Source of the DNA: Tragulus kanchil
Lineage: Eukaryota > Chordata > Mammalia > Artiodactyla > Tragulidae
DNA: 64,000 nucleotides
Direction: 5' to 3'
Assembly: GCA_022376925.1 (NCBI GenBank)
Contig: JAIOJX010000032.1
Span: 104,338,794-104,402,793 of the forward strand
Part shown: in pieces, positions 36,301 to 44,472 of the stretch
Layout: every line of letters starts with the position of its first letter
How positions within the stretch are numbered: the first letter of the stretch is position 1
Notes under the pieces: generated by a model
What the model was told of the DNA's origin: nothing
Databases searched by the model: none
What the model saw: the letters and a program-made list of their open reading frames with translations, nothing else
Program-made: the position numbers and the translations under genes

Positions 36301-39300
36301 TTTTTTTTAATTTAAAATCTTTCAACATGATGGTGAAATAAAAACTAAGTACATAAATAAAAACATACAAAGGCAAGACACAAGAGAAAATACCTGCTTT
36401 GCTAGAAGTCAGACCTTGGTGTCAACCTTGGGACTCTTTCAGAGAACTTCCAAACTCTAGAAAACTCAAAATCTTAATCACTTATTCTTTTATAAGGCTG
36501 TTTTTTACTTAATGCTAAATAACTAGTGCTTTGAAAACTTAATTGGCCAAGAATTCTGGGTTCTACCCTGCACACCCCCGAGAACATAACAAGACATAGT
36601 TGACACATCCGGTTTTATCTTTCCTACTCAAATACAAGTTTGAGGAGCTGCTCTTTCCACTGTGCCAGTGTTATCTTGCTAACTTTACCCCAAAGTGTGT
36701 GCAGCATGACCACGACAAGAACTCACTCCAAACTAGATGGTTATTAAGACAAACAAACCTGTGAGCCTGAACACTTTAATTACACTGGGCACCAGGCCAA
36801 ACTGCTATCGGGAAGTATCAGAAGGCCTCTGGAGAGGAAGAGATTAAAGAGACACTACCGTGGTCTCCACCCTGGCTTTCTAGTTGTCCATCCTTTTCAT
36901 ATGATGTCAGCAAGAAAAAAATGAAAAGGGATTAGGAGTGATAGGAAACAGGAGAGGATCCTAAAAAACAACAGGGAAACGCCTGTGGTAAGAGCATGCC
37001 TTTCTCATCCACCTTCCTCACCAGTGTTTACAAGTTTTCAGAGTAAAATGGTTCATCAGGATCGGTGGGGTTACACTTCAAAGTGTTCACATTTCTCTTC
37101 TGTCACCAGGATCATAACTACCAAAAACAACACTGAAGAATTCAAGGACAAGAGGGAGTCAGATCTCTTTTCTTCCTCCTTCCAATCATAAAAAGATACA
37201 TTGAAGCTGATCTCTGGCCTGACTGTTGGGTACAGATGGCCAGGGGCACTGATACCCCCTCTAAGGTGCCTGGTGACTGAGCTCAGCTGGGTACACAAAT
37301 GAGCCTTATTTACTCAGACATCTTTTAATTGCACTGTAAATAAAGCCGCTGTTTTCCATCTTCCAGTTGCAGAGTTGAAGTGGGTTAATGGGGATTTGGG
37401 GATTACTACGCAGGCGCAGGCTATTTTTTAATTTAAAATCTTTCAACATGATGGTGAAATAAAAACTAAGTACATAAATAAAAACATACAAAGGCAAGAC
37501 ACAAGAGAAAATACCTGCTTTGCTAGAAGTCAGACCTTGGTGTCAACCTTGGGACTCTTTCAGAGAACTTCCAAACTCTAGAAAACTCAAAATCTTAATC
37601 ACTTATTCTTTTATAAGGCTGTTTTTTACTTAATGCTAAATAACTAGTGCTTTGAAAACTTAATTGGCCAAGAATTCTGGGTTCTACCCTGCACACCCCC
37701 GAGAACATAACAAGACATAGTTGACACATCCGGTTTTATCTTTCCTACTCAAATACAAGTTTGAGGAGCTGCTCTTTCCACTGTGCCAGTGTTATCTTGC
37801 TAACTTTACCCCAAAGTGTGTGCAGCATGACCACGACAAGAACTCACTCCAAACTAGATGGTTATTAAGACAAACAAACCTGTGAGCCTGAACACTTTAA
37901 TTACACTGGGCACCAGGCCAAACTGCTATCGGGAAGTATCAGAAGGCCTCTGGAGAGGAAGAGATTAAAGAGACACTACCGTGGTCTCCACCCTGGCTTT
38001 CTAGTTGTCCATCCTTTTCATATGATGTCAGCAAGAAAAAAATGAAAAGGGATTAGGAGTGATAGGAAACAGGAGAGGATCCTAAAAAACAACAGGGAAA
38101 CGCCTGTGGTAAGAGCATGCCTTTCTCATCCACCTTCCTCACCAGTGTTTACAAGTTTTCAGAGTAAAATGGTTCATCAGGATCGGTGGGGTTACACTTC
38201 AAAGTGTTCACATTTCTCTTCTGTCACCAGGATCATAACTACCAAAAACAACACTGAAGAATTCAAGGACAAGAGGGAGTCAGATCTCTTTTCTTCCTCC
38301 TTCCAATCATAAAAAGATACATTGAAGCTGATCTCTGGCCTGACTGTTGGGTACAGATGGCCAGGGGCACTGATACCCCCTCTAAGGTGCCTGGTGACTG
38401 AGCTCAGCTGGGTACACAAATGAGCCTTATTTACTCAGACATCTTTTAATTGCACTGTAAATAAAGCCGCTGTTTTCCATCTTCCAGTTGCAGAGTTGAA
38501 GTGGGTTAATGGGGATTTGGGGGATTACTGGCAATTAGAAAAAGGAAAACACATCTCCTTTCATCAATTAACTAAAAGATTTTTAGTAATTGTGAAACCA
38601 GGGCTATCTGGGAAGGACGCCATGATGTATGACATGATTCACAAACATAAAAATCAAGGCTGAGAAATGAAACATGCAAAGGCACAGACACAACTCAATG
38701 CTTATCTAAGACATAACTGAAGCTCTAGGGTCTTGCTCAGAATCAGTCTTCCAACTTGCCTTTAAAAAGTTCAGAATAACGTAGCAGAGAAGCAACAGAA
38801 AGAGCACAGATAGTTAGTTTCGTGTCAGAACTGAGTCTGGAGTCTAGCAAGGCTGACTACTTGTATGATTTTAAGGAAGTTACTTCTCCTTTGTTAGGTT
38901 TCCATTTTTTCAGCTAGAAGATGGAGCTGATGATAACTTCCTTCGAGGATTATTAAGAAAATTAGAAAAAAAATTTCCAAAAGTAAATGGCATCCTCTAG
39001 GCCCTCATTAAATGGTGTGTGTTCTCGTGTTCAGCTGTGTCCGACTCTTTGTGACCCTATGGACTGTAGCCCGCCAGGCTTCTGTCCAGGGGATTTCCCA
39101 GGTAAGAATACTGAAGTGGATTGCCATGCCCTCCTCCAGGGATCTTCCCGGCTCACAGATCAAACCTGAGTCTCCTGCGTTGACAGGCAGAGTCTTTACC
39201 ACTGAGCCATCTGGGAAGCCCCATTAAATTGGTAGCTATTATAATGACTTCAGTTACAAAGGGTGCTATTTTAAAGAAAACATACTCACCTCCTTGTGAC

Positions 39301-42300
39301 CACTGCTGAGATAAAAAATCACAGGGCTGAGACAGTTTTGTAGGGTTGAAACCCAGCTGCCAAGACACTGTTTTCTCCTTTTGGCAGGCAGCTTTGATCT
39401 AACCCCCAAAAAGTAAGTGCCACAGCTACCCAATTACCTTAGTTCTGAATATTTTCTCAAGCTCTTTCTCCCTAATTTGAACCCTCTCCTGCTGGTAAAA
39501 CCTTTGCTACTGTAGCTTCCGCTGGGAATTACAAATGCAAACCCCCATCTCTTGCCATCTTCCTATTTTCCTATGGGGACTCTAAGGGAGAAGAAAAGTT
39601 TTCAATCACAATTGAAAATGCTACCCTTAGATCTGGATAAGAGAGCACTGTCTTACTATTGTCTTACCTGGACCTGTTGCAATAAAATAGCAGATGATTA
39701 TTTAAAATGTTTCTTGTATTTTTCTGATTATAAGTAAAATGCATTCCTTGGGAAGAAAAAACTAAAACCTAGAAAATTAAAGGGAAATTAAAACCAATTT
39801 CAATTCCTTTATCTAAAAGAATACATTTCAGTGGGTTTCTCTTTTCCCTCTACATACACAATACACATAAAATTCTTTTTATAAATAAAATTGGGATCAA
39901 AATATTTTTAATTTTACTTGATAGTTAGTTTCGTGTCAGAACTGAGTCTGGAGTCTAGCAAGGCTGACTACTTGTATGATTTTAAGGAAGTTACTTCTCC
40001 TTTGTTAGGTTTCCATTTTTTCAGCTAGAAGATGGAGCTGATGATAACTTCCTTCGAGGATTATTAAGAAAATTAGAAAAAAAATTTCCAAAAGTAAATG
40101 GCATCCTCTAGGCCCTCATTAAATGGTGTGTGTTCTCGTGTTCAGCTGTGTCCGACTCTTTGTGACCCTATGGACTGTAGCCCGCCAGGCTTCTGTCCAG
40201 GGGATTTCCCAGGTAAGAATACTGAAGTGGATTGCCATGCCCTCCTCCAGGGGATCTTCCCGGCTCACAGATCAAACCTGAGTCTCCTGCGTTGACAGGC
40301 AGAGTCTTTACCACTGAGCCATCTGGGAAGCCCCATTAAATTGGTAGCTATTATAATGACTTCAGTTACAAAGGGTGCTATTTTAAAGAAAACATACTCA
40401 CCTCCTTGTGACCACTGCTGAGATAAAAAATCACAGGGCTGAGACAGTTTTGTAGGGTTGAAACCCAGCTGCCAAGACACTGTTTTCTCCTTTTGGCAGG
40501 CAGCTTTGATCTAACCCCCAAAAAGTAAGTGCCACAGCTACCCAATTACCTTAGTTCTGAATATTTTCTCAAGCTCTTTCTCCCTAATTTGAACCCTCTC
40601 CTGCTGGTAAAACCTTTGCTACTGTAGCTTCCGCTGGGAATTACAAATGCAAACCCCCATCTCTTGCCATCTTCCTATTTTCCTATGGGGACTCTAAGGG
40701 AGAAGAAAAGTTTTCAATCACAATTGAAAATGCTACCCTTAGATCTGGATAAGAGAGCACTGTCTTACTATTGTCTTACCTGGACCTGTTGCAATAAAAT
40801 AGCAGATGATTATTTAAAATGTTTCTTGTATTTTTCTGATTATAAGTAAAATGCATTCCTTGGGAAGAAAAAACTAAAACCTAGAAAATTAAAGGGAAAT
40901 TAAAACCAATTTCAATTCCTTTATCTAAAAGAATACATTTCAGTGGGTTTCTCTTTTCCCTCTACATATACAATACACATAAAATTCTTTTTATAAATAA
41001 AATTGGGATCATATATATAATTTTACTTATTTCTCATCTGCTATATAATGAACATTTTACCGTATCATTTTAAATGATCTTTGCTTATTATCTTAAGGTA
41101 TACACTATTATTTAATTTCATTGTTGGATATTCAGCTTTCAGGCTTTCACCATTACAAATAGTACTACAATAAACACTCTTATGTAAAGTATTTGTTCTC
41201 ATATCTGATTATCACATTAGAAATTAAGACTCTTAATAAGTGGAAATAATGGGTCAAACAAATGATACGGGTATTTTTATGGCTTTTGATACACATTGCC
41301 AAGCTGCTTTCCAGAACTGCTACATTATGTGCTCATTAAATGTGAATGAAACTACTCTTCTCATCCAGTTTGACCAGTGGGACATTATGCAGATATCACA
41401 AAAAGATAAAAAGCATTTGCCTTTGTGAGGAATACCTAAGCTATAATGGTAAATGGAGGAGAAAACAGAACACAAGTTATAGAGTGTATTCACAAATGTC
41501 TAAGGATACATTATTTGAAAATGATTACCATGAATGATGTAACTATAAACTTTTTAATAGTTTTATGTTTCTCAAATAGTATGTATTTGCCTTTACAAAG
41601 TAATTTTAAAACAAGGTTTGCATCATAAATCTATTTTTCATTGTTCTAATTTCTACAATGAACGTAAGTAACTTGGAATTAAAAAAAATGAAGAAGTAAA
41701 ATGTATTTTTCCCTTTTTTATCATATGCCATTTGGTTAACCTTGTTTTAATGGTAATATTGATTGTGCATCTTAATAGCAAGCTGTCTTTCACATTTTCT
41801 AATGACAAAAAACTTCATATAATGGTATACTCTACAGCTATTTAAAAAATCTACACATATTGATGGTAAATAAAATAGGTGAAAAAGCAAAGTGAGCATG
41901 GTGTTGCATTTGTATAATGAAGGGGAGAGCTACACAGTCTGGGAATATACACAGTATCTCTGGAATCATATAAACCAGTAACAGTGGCTGCCTCTGAGAA
42001 AGGGAAACACAAGAGAGATGGGAGGAAGGCTTAGGATTCACTTTATATCCTTTTGTGTTTGTGTTTAAATTCTCTTCTGTGTATTTTTTTCAAGTTTTTC
42101 TTTTTAATTAGTAGATGCTTTGTAAGTCATTTTACACAATGTATATCCTTTTGTGTTTGTGTTTGAATTCTCTTCTGTGTATTTTTTTCAAGTTTTTCTT
42201 TTTAATCAGTAGATGCTTTGTAAGTCATTTTACACAATGGTGGTAATAAAATTTTAAATAAGTCAATAGAAGTATATGAGCAAAGGCAATCCTAAGAGAA

Positions 42301-43300
42301 AGCATCTGTTGTTAGAAAACAAACAGATGTTGGTTCTTGTGTTGGGACCTTACTGAAAATTTCCGAACTTTAAAGATACTTGAAACTTCAATCAGTTCTT
42401 CTAAAGTTGCTTTTTATCTAATGCTTAATATCCAGTGGACTGAAGACTGAAATAGAGATGAGAACTCTGGCTCTTCACATCCCTGAGAGCATACCAAAAG
42501 ATATTTGGCAGATCACATCTTTTCTATTTCCTTCTACTAGACAAGTTGGTAGATGAGTATTTTCTACCTAATAAAAGAGCTGTGGCAATCAACTAATCCT
42601 TATAAACTGTATTCAAAATAAATAAATAAATAAATAAAAACCAAAGTAAGTGTTGTCTAGGAGGGTGATGGAAGAGAGAAAAAAATGCTTTTTCTCAGAA
42701 TGGTCTACCACTTTGTGTTTGAAAATTGTACACTCAAGTGTTTGATAGGGGAAGCTCCCAAGCCCACTAAGCCTGAGAGAAGTCACACACCCAATAAAAT
42801 ACTCACTACTGTAATCACAACACCCACCTGTTTCGCAAACACAAGGAACAAAGCACCAGACTTCCATAGGCCTCAGTGAATTTCTGTAAAGCCCTCAGCC
42901 CTGCACCTGGCTCTGTGAATTTCTGTCTGGCTTCAGCAGCAGAGAACAGCTTTTCAGCAATCTGCTCAGGAAAGCCAATAAGGGAATCAATGTGATCAAC
43001 ATTGTCAGAGATGAAGCCCAGGACGAGGTTGAAGAGGGATTTGGCAGAGTACCGAAGATTCCCTTCCCGGGTGTATGTGAAGATGAAATGATCTGTCTTC
43101 TCTTTCTGTGCAGTATCATCTTCCCTGTTCATGCAAAGCTCCACAGAAAAGCCTTTGGGAAACAGTCTGAAAGGCCTCGGCTTCTGCAGACTACTCCTGA
43201 CATCATCCAAAGCCAGACTGACCATGTGTAGTTGCCCATTTTCTCGCACGTAGATGGGCCCTGGGTCCAGGTGGTTTTCTGAGTTGAGGTAGTAAGACAT
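18078..43300 (-). CDS. LRRC42: LRRC42, leucine-rich repeat-containing protein 42, spliced coding region
   Basis: Seven coding exons on the minus strand join in phase. Using the copies that lie in register, they are 43300-42828, 35061-34930, 30697-30579, 28224-28136, 27962-27849, 21345-21261 and 18352-18078. Lengths are 473, 132, 119, 89, 114, 85 and 275 nt and give 428 residues plus stop. The protein starts MSYYLNSENHLDPGP and ends AVEDWDLLNSY, which I recognise from human LRRC42. Leucine-rich repeats lie at about residues 175-198, 203-225, 235-257 and 260-282. A basic stretch KKSRKR at about 389-394 could be a nuclear signal. The biochemical role is poorly known; reports link the human protein to chromatin and replication partners in cancer cells. 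There is no signal peptide or membrane segment. All exons also occur in a second, wholly or partly duplicated copy that I attribute to assembly. Confidence 0.95.
18540..18775 (+). mobile_element. MIR SINE in LRRC42 intron 7 (copy at 19618-19853)
   Basis: Matches MIR order: aatctcagatctgccacttc, gggcaagtgacctgcctgag, cttagcacaatgcttggca. It lies about 190 bp upstream of exon 8 on the gene's strand. Confidence 0.75.
19156..19430 (-). CDS. LRRC42: LRRC42 exon 8, right (duplicate) copy
   Basis: Same exon, acceptor and stop codon displaced by 1078 bp, in the duplication 17839-18905 / 18919-19983. It encodes the same 90 residues and stop. Confidence 0.9.
20000..20540 (-). mobile_element. LINE-1 3' remnant, reversed, interrupted by a SINE
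   Basis: Contains aaatacacataacataaatt, the accaccatcc and agaactttttcagctt blocks and cagcaaccaccattctattt, an ordered match to a reversed old LINE-1 3' end. A short reversed CHR SINE sits at about 20280-20393. Confidence 0.7.
20570..20970 (-). mobile_element. Two adjacent CHR-type SINEs
   Basis: The first is 20570-20831 (reversed, right end gccgccagggaagtccc). The second, shorter, is 20845-20968 (right end gactacgagggaaatcc). Both are in LRRC42 intron 7. Confidence 0.8.
21261..21345 (-). CDS. LRRC42: LRRC42 exon 7, left copy
   Basis: A short 85 nt exon. The acceptor TTTTTATTAG precedes 21345 and the donor TTCT|GTGAGA follows 21261. It encodes Ile310-Phe337 (IVLQWERVTLEAMKPRETLE, then PRTAAQHF) and the first base of Tyr338. 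It was found by looking for the piece missing between WADQ and GKRAR. Its phases fit both neighbours exactly, which supports it strongly. Confidence 0.92.
21885..21950 (-). mobile_element. Short CHR-type SINE head fragment (copy at 23056-23122)
   Basis: tttatttatttatttg followed by the reversed SINE head tctcctgagttggcagga and gtgccacctggggaac. An AT-rich tatata stretch (about 21958-22010) follows. Confidence 0.6.
22432..22516 (-). CDS. LRRC42: LRRC42 exon 7, right (duplicate) copy
   Basis: Same 85 nt exon displaced by 1171 bp, in the duplication 21171-22319 / 22346-23493. The coding sequence and both splice sites are unchanged. A few indels between the copies lie just downstream of the donor. 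Confidence 0.9.
23183..25532 (+). repeat. Direct duplication 8, ~1.17 kb
   Basis: Left copy 23183-24355, right copy 24360-25532, offset 1177. Its first ~310 bp are also present at 22008-22319, so three copies exist. It is intron 6 of LRRC42; a reversed MIR lies at about 23795-23945 and 24972-25120. Confidence 0.95.
25778..26140 (+). mobile_element. CHR-type SINE with internal 49 bp triplication (copy at 26958-27320)
   Basis: Starts gagcttccctagtggtccgg, with a tRNA-like head, and ends in an A-rich tail near 26100-26140. The body holds three tandem 49 bp units. Predicted peptides with repeated SSGAHVPW in this region are SINE readthrough, not a protein gene. Confidence 0.85.
25892..26038 (+). 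repeat. Three tandem 49 bp units (copy at 27072-27218)
   Basis: Units begin at 25892, 25941 and 25990 with tggaccgg and end with gagcacatgtgccc. They differ at a few sites (cata/tgtg; cactta/agttac). A 15 bp tandem (tttgatctctggc) also occurs at 25840-25869. Confidence 0.92.
26669..26689 (-). pseudogene. LRRC42: Fragment of LRRC42 exon 6 with altered donor
   Basis: About 21 nt matching the 3' end of exon 6 (TEGWAD codons) abut the junction at 26689/26690. The donor reads CCAT|GCAAGG instead of the intact CCAG|GTAAGG, and a further mismatch lies inside the exon part. All the differences lie in the last 25 nt of the left copy of a duplication. Sequencing error at a contig end is the likeliest reason. 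Confidence 0.8.
27849..27962 (-). CDS. LRRC42: LRRC42 exon 6, left complete copy
   Basis: The acceptor TTACTAG precedes 27962 and the donor CAG|GTAAGG follows 27849. It encodes exactly 38 codons, residues Asp272-Gln309, from DIKAVKHKLQTHIGL to CKTEGWADQ. Both exon boundaries fall between codons. It finishes the leucine-rich region and leads into the C-terminal linker. Confidence 0.93.
28136..28224 (-). CDS. LRRC42: LRRC42 exon 5, left copy
   Basis: The acceptor ATTTAG precedes 28224 and the donor CAAG|GTAGGA follows 28136. It completes Cys242 and encodes Asn243-Lys271 (NPEITDAGIGYLFSFRK, then LNCLDISGTGLK). This spans the end of the third leucine-rich repeat and the start of the fourth. Confidence 0.93.
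28967..29080 (-). CDS. LRRC42: LRRC42 exon 6, right (duplicate) copy
   Basis: Same 114 nt exon with intact splice sites, displaced by 1118 bp from 27849-27962, within the duplication 27526-28640 / 28645-29743. Confidence 0.9.
29254..29342 (-). CDS. LRRC42: LRRC42 exon 5, right (duplicate) copy
   Basis: Same exon displaced by 1118 bp. Because exons 5 and 6 are both inside one duplicated block, the minus-strand order in this window is 5, 6, 5, 6, which cannot be spliced sensibly if all four are kept. Confidence 0.9.
29744..30543. mobile_element. LRRC42 intron 4 with MIR relics
   Basis: Reversed MIR at about 29930-30090 (gcaacttgcccaagggcaca) and a forward MIR piece at about 30415-30530 (ctctgcccctaactcgctgg). 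Short open frames are not supported as genes. Confidence 0.55.
30579..30697 (-). CDS. LRRC42: LRRC42 exon 4, left copy
   Basis: The acceptor TTTCCTAG precedes 30697 and the donor T|GTAAGT follows 30579. It encodes the last base of Ser202, residues Val203-Ser241 and the first base of Cys242. It covers the second leucine-rich repeat (VTQLHLKDNCLSDAGVRKM) and the start of the third (LENLSLLDLS). The 119 nt length is not a multiple of three, so duplicate inclusion would shift the frame. Confidence 0.93.
30744..31083 (+). mobile_element. CHR-type SINE (copy at 31867-32203)
   Basis: Begins ggggcttcccctggtggtcc and ends in aaataaataaataaat and an A-rich tail. It is flanked by agcctttgaga at 30733-30743 and 31084-31094, an 11 bp target-site duplication. 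It lies in LRRC42 intron 3. Confidence 0.88.
31493..31667 (-). mobile_element. Bov-tA SINE, reversed (copies at 32616-32833 and 33699-33916)
   Basis: Reversed Bov-tA with gcttagtcactcagttgtg, gtagcccaccagggttctc and the head gagccaccagggaagcc, the last seen complete only at 32833 and 33916. The first copy is cut at the duplication boundary 31667. Confidence 0.85.
31702..31820 (-). CDS. LRRC42: LRRC42 exon 4, right (duplicate) copy
   Basis: Identical exon and splice sites displaced by 1123 bp, inside the duplication 30544-31667 / 31668-32791. It encodes the same residues 203-241. Treat as redundant with the exon at 30579-30697. Confidence 0.9.
32538..34663 (+). repeat. Direct duplication 12, ~1.05-1.08 kb
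   Basis: Left copy 32538-33584, right copy 33621-34663, offset 1083. The first ~254 bp also occur at 31414-31667 (three copies). The start of the right copy carries two substitutions and the end of the left copy has non-matching A-rich sequence. Confidence 0.94.
33200..33445 (-). mobile_element. CHR-type SINE (copies at 34283-34528 and, truncated, 35448-35623)
   Basis: Reversed SINE with tttattctttggcctgttat at the left and ggaccaccaggaaagtccc at the right. The third occurrence is shortened because it begins at a duplication boundary. Confidence 0.82.
34930..35061 (-). CDS. LRRC42: LRRC42 exon 3, left copy
   Basis: The acceptor CCCCACAG precedes 35061 and the donor AG|GTACTA follows 34930. 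It encodes the last base of Arg158, residues Tyr159-Ser201 and two bases of Ser202. It includes the first leucine-rich repeat, seen as LTCLDLSCCKLGDEHELLEHL. The 132 nt length is a multiple of three, so counting both copies of this exon would lengthen a predicted protein by 44 residues without breaking the frame. Confidence 0.93.
36024..36155 (-). CDS. LRRC42: LRRC42 exon 3, right (duplicate) copy
   Basis: Same sequence and splice sites as the exon at 34930-35061, displaced by 1094 bp inside the duplication 34354-35430 / 35448-36524. I see no coding difference between the two. Only one is expected in the real gene. Confidence 0.9.
36278..38520 (+). repeat. Direct duplication 14, ~1.12 kb
   Basis: Left copy 36278-37400, right copy 37401-38520, offset 1123 then 1121 after a T-run difference. 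The first ~247 bp are also at 35184-35430. It is LRRC42 intron 2; no exon lies inside. Confidence 0.95.
38521..38808. other. Unique LRRC42 intron 2 sequence
   Basis: No exon, repeat or motif recognised. Confidence 0.4.
38820..38990 (+). mobile_element. MIR SINE (copy at 39931-40101)
   Basis: Contains ctgagtctggagtctagc, ttaaggaagttacttctcct and ttccttcgaggattattaag in MIR order. In LRRC42 intron 2, antisense to the gene. Confidence 0.6.
39013..39221 (-). mobile_element. Bov-tA SINE, reversed (copy at 40124-40333)
   Basis: Reversed Bov-tA with gtgtccgactctttgtgacc, ggactgtagcccgccaggct and the head gagccatctgggaagcccc. It appears nearly complete. Confidence 0.88.
40990..41400 (-). mobile_element. 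Old LINE-1 fragment, reversed
   Basis: Contains tactacaataaacactct, ggaaataatgggtcaaa and gccaagctgctttccagaac, an ordered match to a reversed LINE-1 3' end. The open frames here are short and decayed. Confidence 0.5.
41810..42250 (+). mobile_element. Old LINE-1-like 3' end, forward
   Basis: Contains aaccagtaacagtggctgcc, then gagaaagggaaac and a downstream T-rich end, like an old LINE-1 3' untranslated region. It includes the 98 bp tandem repeat at 42044-42239. Confidence 0.45.
42044..42239 (+). repeat. 98 bp tandem duplication
   Basis: Units 42044-42141 and 42142-42239 differ by two substitutions (tttaaa/tttgaa and attag/atcag). The unit is far shorter than the ~1.1 kb series, so this is likely a true local tandem duplication. 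Confidence 0.9.
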
Positions 43301-43314
43301 TGCCTTGGCTGCGA
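42828..43314 (-). CDS. LRRC42: LRRC42 exon 2, first coding exon, complete
   Basis: The acceptor TTTTTACAG precedes 43314 and the donor CAG|GTGGGTG follows 42828. The start codon is at 43300-43298, 14 nt into the exon, in the context AGGCAATGT. An upstream in-frame Met exists in the open frame but lies in intron sequence, so it is not the start. The exon encodes residues 1-157 and two bases of Arg158. This N-terminal part has no leucine-rich repeats. It contains the conserved segment FRLFPKGFSVELCMNRED and helical-looking sequence up to SLVLCSLCLRN. It is the only complete copy of this exon; a damaged partial copy lies at 44274-44472. Confidence 0.95.
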
Positions 43315-43479
43315 CTGTAAAAACAAGGCACAAGGGAAGCAAACCCAATTAAAATGCCATTTGTAACACGTAATTTCATCTTGCTGTGCCCAGAGCTTTA
43401 CGACCCTACCAGGCAGGCTCTTTGGCTGCTTTAGGGAATCAAAGCTTACCTGTTGCCTGTGAACTCTGGCACCGAAGGC

Positions 43480-43591
43480 TGCCTCTGGTTACCTCGACCC
43501 GGAATGCCCTTTCTTATCCTTCCTCTTTTCTTGTCTATCTGGCGAACTCCTATTCATCTTTCAAACACCAGCTCAAATCTCATTTCTAAAG
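43480..43591 (-). mobile_element. L2 LINE fragment, reversed (copy at 44638-44749)
   Basis: Contains ctcgacccggaatgcccttt and tctttcaaacaccagctcaa, as in reversed L2 3' ends. A second L2-like piece is at 44130-44270 and 45288-45470 (tgatttaagctccttgagag). Confidence 0.55.
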
Positions 43592-43600
43592 TTCACTCTA

Positions 43601-43870
43601 GGGCTTCCCTGGTAGCCCAGTGGTTAAGGATCAGCCTGCCAACGCAGGGGCCACGGTTTCTATCCCTGGCCCAGGAAGCTTCCACCTGCCTCGGGGCAAC
43701 TAACCCATGCACTGCAACTACTGAGCCTGCATACCCTACAGCCCATGCTCCTCAACAAGCCATCACAACAAGAAGCCTGAGCACCAGAAGCAGCGAGTAG
43801 CCCTAGCTCGCCACACTAGAGAAGAGCCCACATAGCAATGAAGATGCCGCACAGACAAAAATAAACAAAA
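43601..43870 (+). mobile_element. CHR-type SINE (copy at 44759-45028)
   Basis: Starts gggcttccctggtagcccag and ends cagacaaaaataaacaaaa. It is flanked by ttcactcta at 43592-43600 and 43871-43879, a 9 bp target-site duplication, in LRRC42 intron 1. Confidence 0.88.
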
Positions 43871-43919
43871 TTCACTCTAAGGAGCGGTCATAAAAGTGGT
43901 CCAAGAATCACTTGCAAGG

Positions 43920-44045
43920 AAATTCATGGCAGCACAGGTGACACTAGCAAAACAACTGAAAATAACTTCAATGTCCAACAAGGGCATTATTACATAAACG
44001 ATGATACATCAGGGAATGTTATGCATCCATTAAAATGATAAAATC
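43920..44045 (+). mobile_element. LINE-1 3' UTR fragment (copy at 45078-45203)
   Basis: Contains caatgtccaacaagggca, catcagggaatgttatgcat and ccattaaaatgataaaatc, typical of a forward LINE-1 3' untranslated region. Confidence 0.6.
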
Positions 44046-44273
44046 TTATATTGCTTTGCAAGTTAAAAGTATTAATAGTAGGTGTGGAATTTACTATTTG
44101 TATTTTAAAACATGTTTCCACACAGAACAAAAGGGAGACACTAGTAACTTCCTTCCTTGTTACCCTGGCACCTTCCACATGCTGCTTTATCACACTTGGC
44201 TCGCAGGTCTACTACGGATTTATTTCTGGGTGTGTTCTGTTGATTTAAGCTCCATGAGAGAAAAATCGCCCCC

Positions 44274-44472
44274 GCAGTATCATCTTCCCTGTTCATGCAG
44301 TACACTTTTGCAAAACAGAATTGGGGAAAGGGCCTCGGCTTCTGCAGACTACTCCTGACATCATCCAAAGCCAGACTGACCATGTGTAGTTGCCCATTTT
44401 CTCGCACGTAGATGGGCCCTGGGTCCAGGTGGTTTTCTGAGTTGAGGTAGTAAGACATTGCCTTGGCTGCGA
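44274..44472 (-). pseudogene. LRRC42: Partial, damaged copy of LRRC42 exon 2
   Basis: This repeats the 5' part of exon 2, with its acceptor and its ATG at 44458, up to the codons for about residue 40. From about 44335 down to 44297 the sequence departs from the intact copy: the segment coding for RLFPKGFSVEL is replaced by unrelated, frame-breaking sequence. A short match then resumes at MNREDDTA before the copy ends at 44274. Intron sequence rather than the rest of the exon lies beyond. The damaged part sits exactly at the left end of the right-hand copy of a 1.16 kb duplication. This fits a low-quality contig end better than a real pseudogene. Confidence 0.85.

Larger units (their letters stand above)
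34354..36524 (+). repeat. Direct duplication 13, ~1.08 kb, carries LRRC42 exon 3
   Basis: Left copy 34354-35430, right copy 35448-36524, offset 1094. The first ~310 bp occur also at 33271-33584. The left edge of the right copy (35440-35490) has deletions within the SINE. Confidence 0.95.
38809..41029 (+). repeat. Direct duplication 15, ~1.11 kb
   Basis: Left copy 38809-39919, right copy 39920-41029, offset 1111-1112, joined head to tail at gatagttagtttcg. Differences are one G near 39139 and a cluster at the end of the left copy (39895-39919). Confidence 0.95.
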
